Assembly (NCBI RefSeq): GCF_900091415.1
Contig: NZ_FMHU01000002.1
Coordinates: 372,001-436,000 of the forward strand
Length of the DNA: 64,000 nt
Direction of reading: 5' to 3'
Source of the DNA: Micromonospora inyonensis
GTDB lineage: Bacteria; Actinomycetota; Actinomycetes; Mycobacteriales; Micromonosporaceae
Shown: positions 33,421-45,007 of the stretch, piece by piece
How positions within the stretch are numbered: position 1 is the first letter of the stretch
Layout: each line of letters opens with the position of its first letter
Position numbers and translations under genes: made by a program
Notes under the pieces: generated by a model
Seen by the model: only the letters and a program-made list of their open reading frames with translations
Told to the model about the DNA's origin: nothing
The model's database searches: none

Positions 33421-34044
33421 TCAGCGAGCGAAGGCCGGCAGCGCGGCGAAGTCGGGATGCAGCTCGACCTGTTGGGCGAGTTGGGCCATCACCTGACGTA
33501 CCCGGCTCAGGGGATGCTGCGGGAACTGCGCGTCGTACGCCGGGTCGTCGGCGACGTGCGACGGCAGGCCGCCCTCGCCGTCGGGTCCGTACGGGTGGGG
33601 CCTGAAGTAGTCGGCAGGACCGACCTGGCTCATGACCAACGCTTCCCGCTGGCCGGTCGGCCCGCTCTCGGCGGCCTGCACCCGCAGCACCGCGCTGCAT
33701 GCCGCCTTCGGCACGATGTAGCTGCCCAGGAAGGCCTGACCGTGGGGCTGGTGGGGCAGTTTGACCTTGATGATCTGGCGGAGCGCCGGCTGGCCGCCGA
33801 CCGACATGACGTCGGCCTCGATCAGCGCACCGCCCTGCCCTGCTGCCGTCCCTGCCAGCCCACGCTGGAGGGCGGGCAGGTCCGTCAGCGGGGCGGGCAG
33901 GTCGGGAACGAGGTTGAAGAAGACCGGCTGGATGATGATCCGCTCGTCGTTGGCCCAGGTGTCCGCAGCCACCTGCTGGAATCCGTCGAGGAGGAAGTGC
34001 TCAAAGGGGTGCATGGGCTTCGATCGTGCCAGATCGTCAGCCAC
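33421..34044 (-). CDS. Hypothetical cytosolic protein
   Basis: Up to 207 residues (GTG 34044), or 197 if the ATG at 34014 (M-H-P-F-E-H-F-L-L-D-G-F) is used. No signal peptide, membrane helix or known catalytic motif. The sequence has mixed alpha/beta character, with I-I-I-Q-P-V-F-F-N-L-V near the start and F-R-P-H-P-Y-G-P-D-G-E-G-G in a loop. Lower GC bias than neighbours in the first third. Family not recognised. Confidence 0.65.
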   Translation of the reverse strand: MADDLARSKPMHPFEHFLLDGFQQVAADTWANDERIIIQPVFFNLVPDLPAPLTDLPALQRGLAGTAAGQGGALIEADVMSVGGQPALRQIIKVKLPHQPHGQAFLGSYIVPKAACSAVLRVQAAESGPTGQREALVMSQVGPADYFRPHPYGPDGEGGLPSHVADDPAYDAQFPQHPLSRVRQVMAQLAQQVELHPDFAALPAFAR

Positions 34045-34099
34045 GGACCGGCACTGAGGGACGGTGGCACCGGCGCGGGGAGCGGCGGCGGGCGGCTGC

Positions 34100-35374
34100 T
34101 CAGCGGACCGTACGGATCCGCAGCACCAGGACGCTGCCGAGCAGGGTCACCAGCGCGGTCGCCCCGTACAGCGCCGGGTAGCCACCGAGGTGCACCACGA
34201 TCGGGGCGGAGATCGCCGGACCGAGCACCTGGGGTGCGGAGTTGGCGATGTTGATCACGCCGAGGTCCCGGGCGCGGTCCGCGGCGGCCGGCAGGACCTG
34301 GGTGATCAGCGCGGCGTCCACCGACAGGTAGACGCCGTAGCCCGCGCCGAGCAGCAGCGCGGCGACCACCACGGCCGACCAGACCGGCGCGGCGGCGAGC
34401 AGCAGCGCGGCTCCCGCGATCACCACCCCGGCGACGACCACGAAGACCCTCCGCCAGCCGGTCCGGTCCGACAGCCACCCGGCGAGCACGGTGGTGGTGG
34501 CGAGTCCCGCCGTGTAGAGCAGGATCAGCACGAGCAGCGCGCCGTCCGGGTCGGGGTGGCGCACCCCGTCGGTGAGGAAGTACAGCAGATAGAGGGTGCC
34601 CAGCGCGTTGCCGAGCTGGATCAGGAACCGGGTGATCCAGGCCCAGCCGAAGTCGGGGTGCCGGCGCGGGCTGACGGCGGCCAGCAGCGCGCGGGGGCTC
34701 AGCGGGGGCCGGTGCGCGCGGGGCAACGGGTCGTCCGGGGTGAACAGGGCGAAGGGAAGGGCGAGCACCAGCACGGCCACCGCGACCGCGAGGTAGCCGG
34801 CGGCGTGGCCGGTGACCAGCGTGGTAACCAGCAGCACCCCGAGCACCAGTCCGAGCGGCTGGGGGATCCCGACCCAACCGGAGACCGCGCCCCGCTGGGC
34901 GACCGGAACCCGGTCCGGCACGGCCGTGGTGAGGCTGGCCAGCATCGCGTTGAAGCAGACCTGGGCGGCGACCCAGACCACCGTCACGCCGAGGATGGTC
35001 CGCTGCTGGGCCAGCAGCACCAGGGCGAGAGCGCCGACCAGCGCGCCGCCGGCCGTCCACAGGTGCCGGCGACCGAGGCGCCGGCCGGCGACCCGGCCAC
35101 CGGTACGGTCCGACAACGCGCCGGCCAGCGGGTTGGCCAGCACGGCGGCGAGCGCCCCGGCCCCGGTGACCACCGCGAGCATCGTCTCCTTGGCGTCCGG
35201 GGCGATCCGCTCGACCTGCTGCGGCAGGAGCACCTGGAGTGGGGTGAAGAAGGCCATCCAGAGGCCGAGGTTGGCGGCGACGAGCAGGGCGATCCAGCCG
35301 CGCCGTACCGGCACGGTCGGTTCGGCGAGCGCGGCCGGCGGCGCACCGGGGATCGGGTCGACGGCGCTCACCAC
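34100..35374 (-). CDS. MFS transporter, sugar-transporter-like
   Basis: A 424-residue permease with about 12 membrane helices. The loop between helices 2 and 3 carries G-A-L-S-D-R-T-G-G-R, and the matching loop in the second half G-W-L-S-D-R-T-G-W-R, the paired MFS motif A. It lies 33 bp downstream of a GH1 beta-glucosidase in the same direction, so the pair probably forms a uptake-and-cleavage operon for a beta-glucoside or oligosaccharide. The N-terminal 25 residues are Pro/Ala-rich. Confidence 0.85.
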   Translation of the reverse strand: MVSAVDPIPGAPPAALAEPTVPVRRGWIALLVAANLGLWMAFFTPLQVLLPQQVERIAPDAKETMLAVVTGAGALAAVLANPLAGALSDRTGGRVAGRRLGRRHLWTAGGALVGALALVLLAQQRTILGVTVVWVAAQVCFNAMLASLTTAVPDRVPVAQRGAVSGWVGIPQPLGLVLGVLLVTTLVTGHAAGYLAVAVAVLVLALPFALFTPDDPLPRAHRPPLSPRALLAAVSPRRHPDFGWAWITRFLIQLGNALGTLYLLYFLTDGVRHPDPDGALLVLILLYTAGLATTTVLAGWLSDRTGWRRVFVVVAGVVIAGAALLLAAAPVWSAVVVAALLLGAGYGVYLSVDAALITQVLPAAADRARDLGVINIANSAPQVLGPAISAPIVVHLGGYPALYGATALVTLLGSVLVLRIRTVR

Positions 35375-35407
35375 GGCCCGCCGCCCACCATCACCCGGTC
35401 CACCGGG

Positions 35408-36745
35408 TCACGCCCCGTGTCGTCGGCTGCGGGCGATCACGTCCCGGTACCAGGCGTACGACGACTTCGGGGTGCGCGCGAGGGTGTCGGCGTCGACGTG
35501 CACCAGGCCGAACCGCTTGGTGAAGCCCTCCGCCCACTCCCAGTTGTCCAGCAGCGACCAGACGAAGTAGCCGCGCACGTCCACGCCCTCGTCGACGGCG
35601 GCCCGGAGCGCGCGCAGGTGACCGTCCAGGTAGGCGATCCGCTCCGGGTCGTGCACCCGCCCGTCGGCGTCGGGTTCGTCGTCGTACGCGCAGCCGCTCT
35701 CGGTGATCTCGATCGGGGGCAGTGCGTCGCCGTACCGGTCACGCAGGCCGACCAGCAACTCGCGCAACCCCTCCGGGACCACCGGCCAGTCGAAGGCGGT
35801 GCGCGGGTACCCGTCCAGCTCGGCCAGCTCGAACGGCAGCGGCGAGCCCTCCTCGGGGGCGCGGACGGCGGTCGGGTTGTAGTAGTTGACGCCGAGCACG
35901 TCGATCGGCGCGACGATGGTCGCCAGGTCCCCGTCGCGGACGACCTCCGGCCCGGGGTCGAGACCGGGCGGGTAGCCGAGGCCGAGCACCGGGTCGGTGA
36001 ACAGCCGGTTGTGCAGCGCGTCGTACGCCTCCCCGGCGGCCCGGTCGGCGTCGGTGTCGCCGAGGACCCGCACCGGCGCGTAGTTGTTGGTAAGGGCGAC
36101 CGGGCTGGTCGTCCGGGTGCGCAGGGCGGCGACGGCCAGGCCGTGCCCGAGGAGCTGGTGGTGGGCGGCCGGTACGGCGTCGACGAGGAGCTGCCGGCCG
36201 GGGGCGTGGGTGCCCAGGCCGTAGCCGAAGCTCATGTGCACGAACGGTTCGTTGAGCGTGATCCAGAGGCGTACCCGGTCGCCGAGGCGGGCGGCGACCA
36301 GGTCGGCGTACTCGGCGAAGCGTCCGGCACTGTCCCGGTGCAGCCAGCCGCCCGCGTCCTCGACAGGCTGCGGCAGGTCCCAGTGGTAGAGGGTGGCGAC
36401 CGGGTCGATGTCCCGGGCCAGCAGCGCGTCCACCAGGCGGTCGTAGAAGTCCAGGCCGCGCGGCGAGGCCGGGCCGGAACCGGATGGCTGCACCCGGGGC
36501 CAGGCGACCGAGAACCGGTACGCGGAGATGCCGAGCCCGGCCATCAGGGCGACGTCCTCGGCGTACCGGTGGTAATGGTCGCAGGCGACGTCCCCGCTGC
36601 TGCCGTCGGCGATCCGTCCCGGCCGGTGGGCGAAGGTGTCCCAGATCGACGGGCCGCGACCGTCGGTGTCGGCGGCGCCCTCGACCTGGTAGGCCGAGGT
36701 GGACACTCCCCAACGGAAGCCGGCGGGGAACACGGGCGTCTGCAT
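35408..36745 (-). CDS. GH1 beta-glucosidase
   Basis: A 445-residue family 1 glycosidase without signal peptide. Catalytic acid/base Glu166 lies in T-L-N-E-P-F and nucleophile Glu349 in I-T-E-S-G, with Ser in place of the usual Asn after the nucleophile. The N-terminal signature F-R-W-G-V-S-T-S-A-Y-Q-V-E-G-A is intact. The ATG at 36745 follows GTGGAGGG; an upstream in-frame start would overlap it. It hydrolyses cytoplasmic beta-glucosides, presumably imported by the MFS protein downstream. A palindromic site upstream suggests LacI-type control. Confidence 0.95.
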   Translation of the reverse strand: MQTPVFPAGFRWGVSTSAYQVEGAADTDGRGPSIWDTFAHRPGRIADGSSGDVACDHYHRYAEDVALMAGLGISAYRFSVAWPRVQPSGSGPASPRGLDFYDRLVDALLARDIDPVATLYHWDLPQPVEDAGGWLHRDSAGRFAEYADLVAARLGDRVRLWITLNEPFVHMSFGYGLGTHAPGRQLLVDAVPAAHHQLLGHGLAVAALRTRTTSPVALTNNYAPVRVLGDTDADRAAGEAYDALHNRLFTDPVLGLGYPPGLDPGPEVVRDGDLATIVAPIDVLGVNYYNPTAVRAPEEGSPLPFELAELDGYPRTAFDWPVVPEGLRELLVGLRDRYGDALPPIEITESGCAYDDEPDADGRVHDPERIAYLDGHLRALRAAVDEGVDVRGYFVWSLLDNWEWAEGFTKRFGLVHVDADTLARTPKSSYAWYRDVIARSRRHGA

Positions 36746-36759
36746 GCACCCTCCACGCA

Positions 36760-36770
36760 ACGTGAAACGT
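36760..36770. promoter_or_regulatory. Candidate operator upstream of the beta-glucosidase operon
   Basis: ACGT-GAA-ACGT, a short dyad resembling LacI-family operators, 14 bp before the GH1 start. No LacI gene is adjacent. Confidence 0.35.
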
Positions 36771-36930
36771 ATTCAGGACTCTAGATCGCCGCGCGGGGAT
36801 GCGCCATGGGGTGCCGGGACGTTTTCGTCAAGGGATTTCGGCGTGTCTTTTCCAAACCCGTCCACATCTGTCCGTTTTGGCGCATAGAGTGCGGAATATC
36901 GTGGGATGTCCTCAGTGGGGGAAGACAGAG

Positions 36931-37377
36931 ATGATCCTCGTGGAACGCAGTGCGCACGTGGCGGCGCCGGTGGAAGCGGTCTGGGACGTGGTGCAGCGGG
37001 CCGAGCAGTTGCCGGCCTGGCTGGCCGGCGTACGAGCGGCCGAGGTGCTCTCGGGAGAGGGCTACGGTCGCCGGCAACTGGTCCAGGCCGGGCGCGGCGC
37101 GGCGCACGAGGCGGAGGTGATCGCCTTCCAGGAACCCAACCTCATCGGTTGGCGGGAACGGGCCAAGGGCGCCGGTGCCCGGGCGGAGGCGCGCACCGAG
37201 ATCTACGTCCAGCTCACCGCCGACGAGGAGGAGGGCGGCACGGTCGTCCGCCTCATCGTCGTCCGCTGGCCGGCCGGTCCGGTCAAGGCGGCCCTGCTCC
37301 GGCTCGGCCTGCGTCGGGTCGGCGCCGACCTGGAGGATTCGCTCGCCCGGCTGACCGACCTGGCCGCCGTCGGCTGA
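36931..37377 (+). CDS. SRPBCC-fold protein (polyketide cyclase/START-like)
   Basis: A 148-residue helix-grip-fold protein: V-E-R-S-A-H-V-A-A-P-V-E-A-V-W-D-V-V at the N-terminus, the antiparallel sheet in the middle and a long amphipathic C-terminal helix. Proteins of this kind bind hydrophobic ligands; without a cluster context no ligand can be named. The ATG at 36931 follows GGGGAAGACAGAG. Monocistronic, with a terminator hairpin 29 bp downstream. Confidence 0.8.
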   Translation: MILVERSAHVAAPVEAVWDVVQRAEQLPAWLAGVRAAEVLSGEGYGRRQLVQAGRGAAHEAEVIAFQEPNLIGWRERAKGAGARAEARTEIYVQLTADEEEGGTVVRLIVVRWPAGPVKAALLRLGLRRVGADLEDSLARLTDLAAVG

Positions 37378-37405
37378 GTCGGGCCCGATCCCGGCGTCAC
37401 CCGCG

Positions 37406-37452
37406 ACGACGGTGGCCCGGCGTCCCCGCCAGGGACCCCGGGCCACCGTCGT
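37406..37452 (+). terminator. 15-bp perfect hairpin terminator after the SRPBCC gene
   Basis: ACGACGGTGGCCCGG and its exact complement around a 17-nt loop. Confidence 0.75.
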
Positions 37453-37487
37453 TCGCCGTCACTGGTGGGGGGTGCCCGGCGTGGACC

Positions 37488-37529
37488 GGGAAGGGCCCGG
37501 CGCGGTCTCCACCACGCCGGGCCCTTCCC
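37488..37529 (-). terminator. 15-bp perfect hairpin terminator after aceE
   Basis: GGGAAGGGCCCGGCG and its exact complement around a 12-nt loop, 15 bp beyond the aceE stop. With the previous hairpin it separates two convergent genes. Confidence 0.8.
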
Positions 37530-37543
37530 GTCGTACGTGTCGG

Positions 37544-40294
<2,751 letters not shown>

Positions 40295-40555
40295 AGGCGT
40301 TCCCTCAGTTGTGTGTGGGATAGGTCTCTAGCATCATCCTGCCCTCTGGTGGCGTCCCTCGTCACGTCTGTCTCCCCGAGACGCGACGCTGAACACAGAT
40401 ACCGGCCAGTAACTTTCGAGCGGGTCGCGACCGCTCGCCCGCCTGGCCGGAGGTACGCTTCCCGAGCCGGCGGCCGGGCCCCGGTCCATGCCCCGAGCGT
40501 CGGCCGACGGCCCCGCCCCGGCGGTGTCCGCGCTGGATGGCTTGCCTGCCGTTCC

Positions 40556-40561
40556 TACCGT
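40556..40561 (+). promoter_or_regulatory. -10 box of a leaderless start
   Basis: TACCGT, 6 nt, ATG at 40568. Confidence 0.5.
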
Positions 40562-40567
40562 GGGCGC

Positions 40568-41026
40568 ATGACGATCCGACGTGCTCTGGCCGGTGCCCTC
40601 GTCCTGGTCGGTGGCCTCACCCTGATGGTGACGGTTCTCGGCATGCTCGGTGGCAACGGCGCCCTGGCGCCGTTCGCGTTCCTCGGGCTGGTGCTGGGCG
40701 GGGTGGGCATCCGGCTGCTGGCCGATCCCCGTCGGTCGCGGCCCGGTGCCCGCTGGCCGCGCGGCGGGTACGTGGTCGCCGCCGGACAGCCGTACGCCGC
40801 CCCGACCGGGGACGTCGGGTGGTACGGCCCCGCCGACACCGACCATTCCCACCGGAGCCCCTCCAGCGGCCACCCGGGCGCCTCGGACGGTGCCCACCAC
40901 AGTGGCTCCGACAGCGGCTCCTCCGGAAGCGGCTGGTCGGGTGGCGGTGACAGCGGCTCCTCCGGGGGCGGCTGGTCGGGTGGCGGCGACAGCGGTGGCT
41001 GGTCGGGCGGCGGCGACAGCTACTGA
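40568..41026 (+). CDS. Small membrane protein with Gly/Ser/Trp repeat tail
   Basis: A 152-residue protein. Two hydrophobic helices occupy about 5-27 and 33-52, followed by a basic loop (P-R-R-S-R-P-G-A-R-W-P-R), a Tyr/Pro region, and a low-complexity tail from about 95 made of Ser/Gly with three G-W-S-G-G-G-D-S units. The tail resembles the flexible Gly-rich ends of TPM-type membrane proteins, but no TPM domain is present. The codon repeats are mirrored by DNA repeats, and a different 24-bp tandem array begins exactly at the stop codon. Function unknown. Confidence 0.7.
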   Translation: MTIRRALAGALVLVGGLTLMVTVLGMLGGNGALAPFAFLGLVLGGVGIRLLADPRRSRPGARWPRGGYVVAAGQPYAAPTGDVGWYGPADTDHSHRSPSSGHPGASDGAHHSGSDSGSSGSGWSGGGDSGSSGGGWSGGGDSGGWSGGGDSY

Positions 41027-41096
41027 CTCCACGGACCCGCCGCGGGCTGACTCCACGGACCCGCCGCGGGGCGACTCCACGGACCCGCCCCGGGCC
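41025..41096 (+). repeat. 24-bp tandem repeat, three units, starting in a stop codon
   Basis: Three consecutive 24-bp units beginning GACTCCACGGACCCGCC at 41025, 41049 and 41073; units 2 and 3 differ by a few bases at their ends. The array starts at the second base of the TGA stop of the preceding gene and ends 25 bp before the next start. Confidence 0.9.
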
Positions 41097-41109
41097 GCGC
41101 GGGCTGCGG

Positions 41110-41115
41110 CAGAAT
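41110..41115 (+). promoter_or_regulatory. -10 box of a leaderless yjbQ-like transcript
   Basis: CAGAAT, 6 nt, ATG at 41122. Confidence 0.5.
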
Positions 41116-41121
41116 CGGCGT

Positions 41122-41526
41122 ATGCGCAGTGAGGTGATCACGGTCCAGACCGGTTCCCGGCCCACCGTCCGGGACATCACCGCCGAGGCCGAGCGGTTCG
41201 TCTCCGGTCAGGGCGACGGACTGCTGCACGTCTTCGTGCCGCACGCGACCGCCGGGCTGGCGATCATCGAGACCGGCTCCGGATCCGACGACGACCTGCT
41301 CGGCGCACTCGACGACCTGCTGCCCACCGACGACCGGTGGCGGCACCGGCACGGGTCACCCGGGCACGGCCGGGACCACGTGCTCCCGGCGTTCGTCCCG
41401 CCGTACGCGACGGTGCCGGTGCTCGGTGGCCGGCTCGCCCTCGGCACCTGGCAGTCGATCTGTCTGGTCGACACCAACGGCGACAACCCGACCCGGCAGG
41501 TCCGCTTCTCCTTCCTCCCCGGCTGA
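41122..41526 (+). CDS. YjbQ/UPF0047 family protein
   Basis: A 134-residue single-domain protein. Family signatures: F-V-P-H-A-T-A-G near 38-45, H-R-H-G-S-P-G-H-G-R-D-H in the middle and G-T-W-Q-S-I-C-L-V-D near 110-120; the histidines probably bind metal. The E. coli homologue has weak thiamine-phosphate synthase activity, but the physiological role is unsettled. A leaderless start is likely. Confidence 0.92.
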   Translation: MRSEVITVQTGSRPTVRDITAEAERFVSGQGDGLLHVFVPHATAGLAIIETGSGSDDDLLGALDDLLPTDDRWRHRHGSPGHGRDHVLPAFVPPYATVPVLGGRLALGTWQSICLVDTNGDNPTRQVRFSFLPG

Positions 41527-41571
41527 CCTGCCTCCTCCGGTGCGGGGTGCGGCCGGGGTGCGGAACGCGAC

Positions 41572-41577
41572 TACGCT
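41572..41577 (+). promoter_or_regulatory. -10 box of a leaderless start (DUF4139 gene)
   Basis: TACGCT, 7 nt, ATG at 41585. Confidence 0.55.
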
Positions 41578-41584
41578 CGCGCCG

Positions 41585-43228
41585 ATGAAGGCAGAGAACG
41601 TCGACGCACCCATCGCCGCGGTGACCGTCTACGCCGACCGGGCCCGGGTGACCCGGCGCGGCACCGTCCCCCTGGACGCCGGTGAGCACCGGCTGCGGAT
41701 CGGGCCACTCCCGCTCGGCCTGCGCCGCGACTCACTGCGGGTCGGGGGCCGGGGGCCCGCCACCGTCCTCGGGGTCGACCTGGTCACCCGGCACCAGTCG
41801 CGGAGCACCGACGAGCAGGCCGCCGAGCTGGAGCAGCGCCGTCGGGCGCTCACCGACGAACTGGCCGCGCTGGACGGCGCGGACGCCGTCGAGGCCCAGC
41901 GCGCGGAGTTCCTCACCCTGCTGTCCCAGCGCGCCGGTGGGACGTACGCCCGGGCACTGGCCAGCGGTGACGCGGCCCCGGCGGACGCCGTCGCCTTCGC
42001 CGACCAGGTCGCCGGGCAGCTCACCGCCGGGCACGAACGGAAGCGGGAGCTGGCCCGGCGGCGGACCGACGTGTCCGAGTCGCTCGCCGTCGTCGACCGG
42101 CAACTCCAGGAGGTACGCGCCAAGCGGGCGCCGGACCGCCTGTTCGCCGAGGTGACCGTCCAGGTCACCGCCGAGACCACCCGCGAGACCACCCCCACCG
42201 CCGCCGGGTCCACGGCCGCCTCCGTCGCCGATCTGGAGCTGGAGCTGACGTACGTGGTGGACGGCGCCCGCTGGCAACCCTCGTACGACCTGCGGCTGGT
42301 CGACGAGGTGGTCACGTTGACCTGGTTCGGGCTGGTCAGCCAGGAGACCGGCGAGGACTGGCCGGAGTGCCGGCTCGAACTCTCCACCGCCCGACCGGCG
42401 GTGACGGCGACCGTGCCCGAGTTGTCGCCCTGGTACCTGGACCGGGTCCGGCCGCTGCCCCCGCCGCCGATGCCGATGGCGGCGATGCCCGGCGGTGGGC
42501 TCCCGAAGCCCGCCGCGCCGCCCGGGGCGTTCGGCGCGGCGGAATCCGCCCGGGCCGGCACGGCCCGGTCCGCCCCGGTGCGGCAGAGCGTCGCCGAGGT
42601 GGAGCAGGGGCTCGCCGCCGCGACGTACCGGCCGGCCCGACCGGTCGCGGTGCCGGCCGACGGCACCGCGCACCGGGCGACGGTCGCGGTGCTGGACCTG
42701 CCGGCGACGCTGGACCACGTCACCGCGCCGGTCCGCGAGCCCACGGCCTACCTGCGGGCGACCGTCCGCAACACCTCCACGCACACCCTCCTGCCCGGCC
42801 CGGCGGCGATCTTCCACGGCGCCGACTTCGTCGGCAGCACCCGGTTGCGGGCCTGGGCACCGGGCGAGGAGACCGAGCTGGCGCTCGGCGTGGACGACCG
42901 GGTGCGGGTGGAACGGAAGCTGACCCGGCGCAGCGACACCCGCGCCACGCTGGGCTCGACGCGGCGCCGGGACGTGGAGTACGTGGTCACCGTCGCCAAC
43001 CACACGCCGCGCGTGGCGACGGTGACCGTACGGGACCAGCTGCCGGTCTCCCGGGACGAGGGCGTGGTGGTCCGTGAGGCGCGGCTCGACCCGACCCCGG
43101 ACGAGCGTACGGAACTCGGTGAGCTGACCTGGCGGCTGCGGCTCGCGCCGGGCGGCACCGGCGAGGTGACCCTGGGCTTCCGGGTGGAGGTGGCCAAGGG
43201 CGTCGACCTCGCCGGCTGGCGCGACTGA
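41585..43228 (+). CDS. DUF4139-domain protein (mucoidy inhibitor-like)
   Basis: A 547-residue protein with the typical layout: N-terminal beta domain (V-T-V-Y-A-D-R-A-R-V-T-R-R-G), a coiled-coil stretch (about 75-190) and a C-terminal DUF4139 beta domain starting near V-D-G-A-R-W-Q-P-S-Y-D-L-R. A Met/Pro/Gly-rich loop (P-P-P-P-M-P-M-A-A-M-P-G-G-G) interrupts the second domain. No signal peptide is seen, unlike many homologues. Molecular function is unknown. A perfect hairpin terminator follows. Confidence 0.82.
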   Translation: MKAENVDAPIAAVTVYADRARVTRRGTVPLDAGEHRLRIGPLPLGLRRDSLRVGGRGPATVLGVDLVTRHQSRSTDEQAAELEQRRRALTDELAALDGADAVEAQRAEFLTLLSQRAGGTYARALASGDAAPADAVAFADQVAGQLTAGHERKRELARRRTDVSESLAVVDRQLQEVRAKRAPDRLFAEVTVQVTAETTRETTPTAAGSTAASVADLELELTYVVDGARWQPSYDLRLVDEVVTLTWFGLVSQETGEDWPECRLELSTARPAVTATVPELSPWYLDRVRPLPPPPMPMAAMPGGGLPKPAAPPGAFGAAESARAGTARSAPVRQSVAEVEQGLAAATYRPARPVAVPADGTAHRATVAVLDLPATLDHVTAPVREPTAYLRATVRNTSTHTLLPGPAAIFHGADFVGSTRLRAWAPGEETELALGVDDRVRVERKLTRRSDTRATLGSTRRRDVEYVVTVANHTPRVATVTVRDQLPVSRDEGVVVREARLDPTPDERTELGELTWRLRLAPGGTGEVTLGFRVEVAKGVDLAGWRD

Positions 43229-43239
43229 CCCGCAGGATC

Positions 43240-43277
43240 GCGGAGGAGCCCCGGGTGAGCGTCCGGGGCTCCTCCGC
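43240..43277. terminator. 15-bp perfect hairpin terminator
   Basis: GCGGAGGAGCCCCGG, an 8-nt loop, and the exact complement, between convergent genes. Confidence 0.85.
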
Positions 43278-43278
43278 C

Positions 43279-43334
43279 CCATCTCAGGTGGCCGGGTCAG
43301 GGCGGGCCATCTCAGGTGGCCAGGTCGCGGCGGG
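43279..43334. repeat. 28-bp tandem duplication across a permease stop codon
   Basis: Two units (43279-43306 and 43307-43334) both beginning CCATCTCAGGTGGCC, with three mismatches. The second is the 3' end of the ABC permease gene including its stop codon (43312-43314). Confidence 0.85.
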
Positions 43335-44109
43335 TGAAGCGCCAGGTCCCGAGGGCCACCAGGACGGCGGTGGTGCCGAGCAGGGCGAGTGCGCCGGCGG
43401 GCTGCACGCCCTCTACCAGTGGGTCGCCGCCGAGGTACCAGTGGAACGGCGACACCTCCCGGGCCCAGCCCAGCCCGTCGACCTGGGGCAGGACCGAGTT
43501 GGCCAGGTAACCGAGCACGGCCACCCCGGCAGCGGTGCCGAGTGCGGCGACGCGCCGACCGGTGGCCGCGCCGACCGCGAAGGCCAGCGCCGCGAACGTC
43601 ACCCCGAACAGGGCCAGGTGCAGGGTCATCGCGGCGAAGCCCGCGGAGGTGACCCCGGCGAACTCCACCGCCCCGCTCAGCGCGACCATCGCCAGCCCGA
43701 GCAGGACGACCACCCCGACCACCCCGACGGCGAGCGCGGCGAAGCGGTGCAGGGCCAGCCGGACCCGGCCGACCGGGTGGGCCAGCACCAGGTCGAGGGT
43801 GCCGGCCTCCTCGTCCCCGGCGACGGCGCGGGTGCCGCCGGCGATCGCCAGGACGGCCACCAGCAGAGGGATCAGGAGACCGTAGACGGCGCTGCCCAGG
43901 TAGCCGGCCGCGCTGGTCAGGTCGCGGTAGTTGAACGCCTCCAGCAGCCCCTCCGGGTAGGCGGCCATCGCCTCGGCCATCTCGGGGCTCTGCATGGTCG
44001 GCCAGAAGGAGGCGTACATCGTGCCCACCGCGACGATCGCCAAGGCCCAGCCGAGCAGCGAGCGGCGGGCGTCGTGGAGCGCCTTGGTGAACGGGTCACG
44101 CAGCAACAT
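43312..44109 (-). CDS. ABC-2 type transporter permease
   Basis: A 265-residue membrane protein with six predicted helices and a large first outer loop (about 40-80), the ABC-2/NosY-like topology. Its start overlaps the upstream ATPase gene by 14 bp, so the two form one exporter. Substrate unknown: the adjacent GbsR-type regulator suggests inducible export of a toxic or osmotically active compound. Confidence 0.85.
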   Translation of the reverse strand: MLLRDPFTKALHDARRSLLGWALAIVAVGTMYASFWPTMQSPEMAEAMAAYPEGLLEAFNYRDLTSAAGYLGSAVYGLLIPLLVAVLAIAGGTRAVAGDEEAGTLDLVLAHPVGRVRLALHRFAALAVGVVGVVVLLGLAMVALSGAVEFAGVTSAGFAAMTLHLALFGVTFAALAFAVGAATGRRVAALGTAAGVAVLGYLANSVLPQVDGLGWAREVSPFHWYLGGDPLVEGVQPAGALALLGTTAVLVALGTWRFTRRDLAT

Positions 44110-45007
44110 GCGGGGCCTCCTCGCGGGCGTAGTAGCCGAAGAACAGCTCCTCCAGGTCGGGTTCCTCGGAGAGCAGGCTCACCACGGTGTGCCCGGCGGC
44201 GGCCTTGACCAGGGCGTCCGCCCTGCCGTCCAGCCGGCAGCGCAGGGTCGATCCGGTGACGGTCACCTCGCTCACCCCGGGCAGCGCGGCGAACTCCCCG
44301 GCCGCGACCGGGTCGGCGAAGTGGATCTCGACGTGCCGTACCGCCCGTTCCCGCAGCTCTTCGACGCGTTCCACGGTGACCATCCGGCCCTCGCGGATGA
44401 TGCCCACCCGGTCGGCGGTCTGCTGCACCTCGCTCATCACGTGCGAGGACATGAAGACGGTCTGGCCGGCGGTACGGGCCTGGCGGACCATCGCCACGAA
44501 CTCCTGCTGGAGGAACGGGTCCAGGCCGCTGGTCGGCTCGTCGAGGATGAGCAGCTCGGGCGTGTGCATGAACGCCTGGATCACCCCGACCTTCTGCCGG
44601 TTGCCCTTGCTCAGCGCCCGGATCCGTCGGTTGAGGTCCAGGTCGAGCCGGTCGGCCAGTTCGGTGATCCGTGCCGCCGGCACGCCGCCGCGCAGGTTGC
44701 CGAGGTAGGTCAGCAGCTCCCGCGCGGTCTGCCGACCGTCCACGGTGAAGTCACCGGCCAGGTAACCGACCCGCCGACGCAGCGCCACGCCGTCCCGGCG
44801 GGGATCGACGTCGAGCACGGTCACCCGGCCGCTGGTGGGACGGATCAGGTCGAGTAGCAGTCGGATGGTGGTGGACTTCCCGGCGCCGTTGGGGCCGAGG
44901 AAGCCGTAGACCTCGCCGCGTTCGACCCGCAGGTCCAGCCCGGTCAGGCCGCGGCTGCGGCCGTACGTCTTGACCAGGGCCTCGGTGCTGATGGCCGACT
45001 CATCCAT
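44096..45007 (-). CDS. ABC transporter ATP-binding protein
   Basis: A 303-residue ATPase. Walker A is G-P-N-G-A-G-K-S-T (38-46), the signature loop L-S-K-G-N-R-Q-K-V, and Walker B L-L-I-L-D-E-P-T-S-G-L-D-P. The C-terminal extension of about 90 residues is common in drug-export (DrrA/NodI-like) ATPases. It overlaps both neighbours (8 bp with the regulator, 14 bp with the permease), a tight three-gene operon. Confidence 0.93.
   Translation of the reverse strand: MDESAISTEALVKTYGRSRGLTGLDLRVERGEVYGFLGPNGAGKSTTIRLLLDLIRPTSGRVTVLDVDPRRDGVALRRRVGYLAGDFTVDGRQTARELLTYLGNLRGGVPAARITELADRLDLDLNRRIRALSKGNRQKVGVIQAFMHTPELLILDEPTSGLDPFLQQEFVAMVRQARTAGQTVFMSSHVMSEVQQTADRVGIIREGRMVTVERVEELRERAVRHVEIHFADPVAAGEFAALPGVSEVTVTGSTLRCRLDGRADALVKAAAGHTVVSLLSEEPDLEELFFGYYAREEAPHVAA

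Noticed and set aside
41025..41096. Tandem 24-bp units considered as a CRISPR-like array
   Set aside because: Units are contiguous with no spacers and no cas genes are present.
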